Assembly (NCBI GenBank): GCA_005788205.1
Contig: SXYT01000182.1
Location: 1-15,942, forward strand
Direction of reading: 5' to 3'
Source: Actinomycetota bacterium
Lineage (GTDB): Bacteria > Actinomycetota > Acidimicrobiia > Acidimicrobiales > Ilumatobacteraceae
Length of the DNA: 15,942 bases
In this document: one piece after another, positions 15,269 to 15,942 of the stretch
Numbering within the stretch: the stretch's first letter is position 1
Layout: each line of letters opens with the position of its first letter
Position numbers and translations under genes: made by a program
The notes under the pieces: generated by a model
What the model was told of the DNA's origin: nothing
Databases searched by the model: none
The model's input: the letters and a program-made list of their open reading frames with translations, nothing else

Positions 15269-15274
15269 AGGCTA
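15269..15274 (-). promoter_or_regulatory. Candidate -10 box (TAGCCT), leaderless promoter of the geranylgeranyl-reductase-family gene
   Basis: On the minus strand TAGCCT ends seven bases before ATG 15261, so the transcript would begin at or next to the start codon; the intervening bases are pyrimidine-rich and cannot serve as a ribosome-binding site. It lies within one of the GGCTAGG-type repeats of the divergent gap. Confidence 0.5.
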
Positions 15275-15311
15275 GGGGTGGCCCGGCTAGGAGTACCGGG
15301 GCAGGGGTTCG

Positions 15312-15317
15312 TAACAT
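15312..15317 (+). promoter_or_regulatory. Candidate -10 box (TAACAT) for the short-chain dehydrogenase gene
   Basis: TAACAT fits TANNNT and is one of the few A/T-rich hexamers in the gap. It predicts a leader of about 40 bases carrying a hairpin and a ribosome-binding site, in contrast to the leaderless genes elsewhere in the window. The -35 is unclear. Confidence 0.4.
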
Positions 15318-15326
15318 TGGGCACGC

Positions 15327-15342
15327 GGCACCACGGGGTGCC
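15327..15342 (+). other. Inverted repeat GGCACC-ACGG-GGTGCC in the leader of the short-chain dehydrogenase
   Basis: A perfect six-base-pair stem with a four-base loop lies between the candidate -10 box and the ribosome-binding site. It could be an mRNA hairpin that modulates initiation, or an operator. It is too short to assign as a riboswitch. Confidence 0.35.
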
Positions 15343-15353
15343 CGGAACCTCCT

Positions 15354-15358
15354 AGGAG
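15354..15358 (+). promoter_or_regulatory. Ribosome-binding site AGGAG
   Basis: AGGAG lies five bases before ATG 15364. This is the clearest Shine-Dalgarno at an ATG start in the window and fixes the start of the short-chain dehydrogenase. Confidence 0.75.
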
Positions 15359-15363
15359 TAACC

Positions 15364-15942
15364 ATGTCGAAGATGTGTGAAGGTCGCGTTGCAGTGGTCA
15401 CGGGTGCCGGGCGCGGCATCGGGCGTGAGCACGCGATCAGCCTCGCCAGCCAGGGCGCCAAGGTCGTGGTGAACGACCTCGGCGGAAACGTGGACGGCTC
15501 GGGCGGCGACCTCTCGCCGGCCCAGCAGGTCGTGAACGAGATCAAGGGCATGGGCGGCGAGGCCGTCGCGAACGGCGACGACATCTCCAGCTGGGAGGGC
15601 GCACAGCGCCTCATCAACACGGCCGTCGAGACCTTCGGCGATATCAACATCGTGGTGAACAACGCGGGCATCCTCCGTGACCGCATGCTGACCAACATGA
15701 CAGAGGAGGAGTGGGACGCCGTCAACCAGGTGCACCTGAAGGGCACCTTCGGCCCGTCCCGCTGGGCCGCCGCGTACTGGCGCGAGCAGTCGAAGGCCGG
15801 CAAGGAGGTCTACGGCCGCATCATCAACACCACCTCGGTGTCGGGCCTCGACGGCAACGTCGGCCGGACCAAATACGGCGCCGCGAAGGCGGGCATTTCA
15901 TCCTTCACGGGCATCGCCGCGCTCGAGCTCGCCCGTCTCCGC
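15364..15942 (+). CDS. Short-chain dehydrogenase, 3-hydroxyacyl-CoA dehydrogenase (MFE-2-like) type; C-terminus cut by window edge
   Basis: The first 193 residues of an NAD(P)-dependent Rossmann-fold oxidoreductase. The cofactor motif is TGAGRGIG (13-20), followed by VVNDLGG (35-41), whose Asp after the second strand favours NAD(H), then NNAG (99-102), and the catalytic Ser158, Tyr171 and Lys175 (SVSG and YGAAK). The NDLGG segment, the early insertion and the LRDRMLTNMTEEEWDAV stretch are characteristic of the hydroxyacyl-CoA dehydrogenase domain of peroxisomal multifunctional enzyme 2 and its mycobacterial relatives such as Rv0148. It would oxidise a 3-hydroxyacyl-CoA in beta-oxidation, which fits the acyl-CoA dehydrogenases elsewhere in the window. 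The frame is open at the right edge; typical relatives run to about 290-300 residues, so roughly a third is missing. Confidence 0.93.
   Translation, partial: MSKMCEGRVAVVTGAGRGIGREHAISLASQGAKVVVNDLGGNVDGSGGDLSPAQQVVNEIKGMGGEAVANGDDISSWEGAQRLINTAVETFGDINIVVNNAGILRDRMLTNMTEEEWDAVNQVHLKGTFGPSRWAAAYWREQSKAGKEVYGRIINTTSVSGLDGNVGRTKYGAAKAGISSFTGIAALELARLR

Larger units (their letters stand above)
15270..15360 (+). repeat. Short direct repeats in the divergent gap (GGCTAGGGGT, GGCTAGGAGT, CTAGGAGTA)
   Basis: GGCTAGGGGT at 15270-15279 and GGCTAGGAGT at 15285-15294 differ by one base and are 15 bases apart. CTAGGAGTA occurs exactly at 15287-15295 and again at 15352-15360, where it contains the ribosome-binding site of the downstream dehydrogenase. 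They could be binding sites for a regulator of both divergent genes, or chance similarity. Confidence 0.4.

Noticed and set aside
1..15942. Mobile elements, CRISPR arrays, tRNA or rRNA genes, phage or toxin-antitoxin modules
   Set aside because: No transposase, integrase, regularly spaced repeats, tRNA-like cloverleaf or defence-type protein was seen. All intergenic gaps are short and the genes share the same composition.

Overview
This is a high-GC window, densely packed with genes, and most likely comes from an actinobacterium. The supporting signs are strong G/C bias at third codon positions, about half of the genes starting at GTG, an F420-type luciferase-like oxidoreductase, several FadE-type acyl-CoA dehydrogenases, a P450, and starts sitting directly behind -10 boxes (leaderless mRNAs). 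The gene mix resembles environmental Acidimicrobiia or mycobacteria-like lipid degraders. That placement is inference; no rRNA or marker gene is present.

Layout. Positions 1-3155 hold two divergent acyl-CoA dehydrogenases. The left one is cut by the window edge, and the right one forms a tight pair with a cytochrome P450. Positions 3241-5967 hold a complete metal-ion ABC importer: lipoprotein binding protein, ATPase and permease. Positions 5974-8105 (minus strand) hold an alpha/beta hydrolase followed by a translationally coupled protein that joins a peptidase-S51-like domain to a C-terminal region resembling cysteinyl-tRNA synthetase. Positions 8232-10452 (plus) hold an F420-dependent oxidoreductase and a beta-lactamase-fold serine esterase. 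Positions 10418-14034 (minus) hold a three-gene run: a nitronate-monooxygenase-family flavoprotein, an M20 metallopeptidase and an MFS exporter. Positions 14053-15261 (minus) hold a geranylgeranyl-reductase-family flavoprotein. From 15364 to the right edge runs a truncated short-chain dehydrogenase of the 3-hydroxyacyl-CoA dehydrogenase type.

How it fits together. The two dehydrogenases, the P450 and the hydroxyacyl-CoA-type dehydrogenase suggest oxidation of acyl-CoA substrates such as lipids, sterols or hydrocarbons. The importer is a self-contained Zn/Mn/Fe uptake unit. The remaining genes are hydrolases and flavin or F420 redox enzymes whose substrates cannot be read from the sequence. 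Nothing here is a mobile element, CRISPR array or RNA gene.

Two points stand out. One is the S51-like/CysRS-like fusion at 5974-7215. The other is a recurring start architecture in which a TANNNT box ends six or seven bases before the start codon and no Shine-Dalgarno is present (five genes). Every intergenic stretch is shorter than 150 bases; the two longest are 8106-8231 and 15262-15363.
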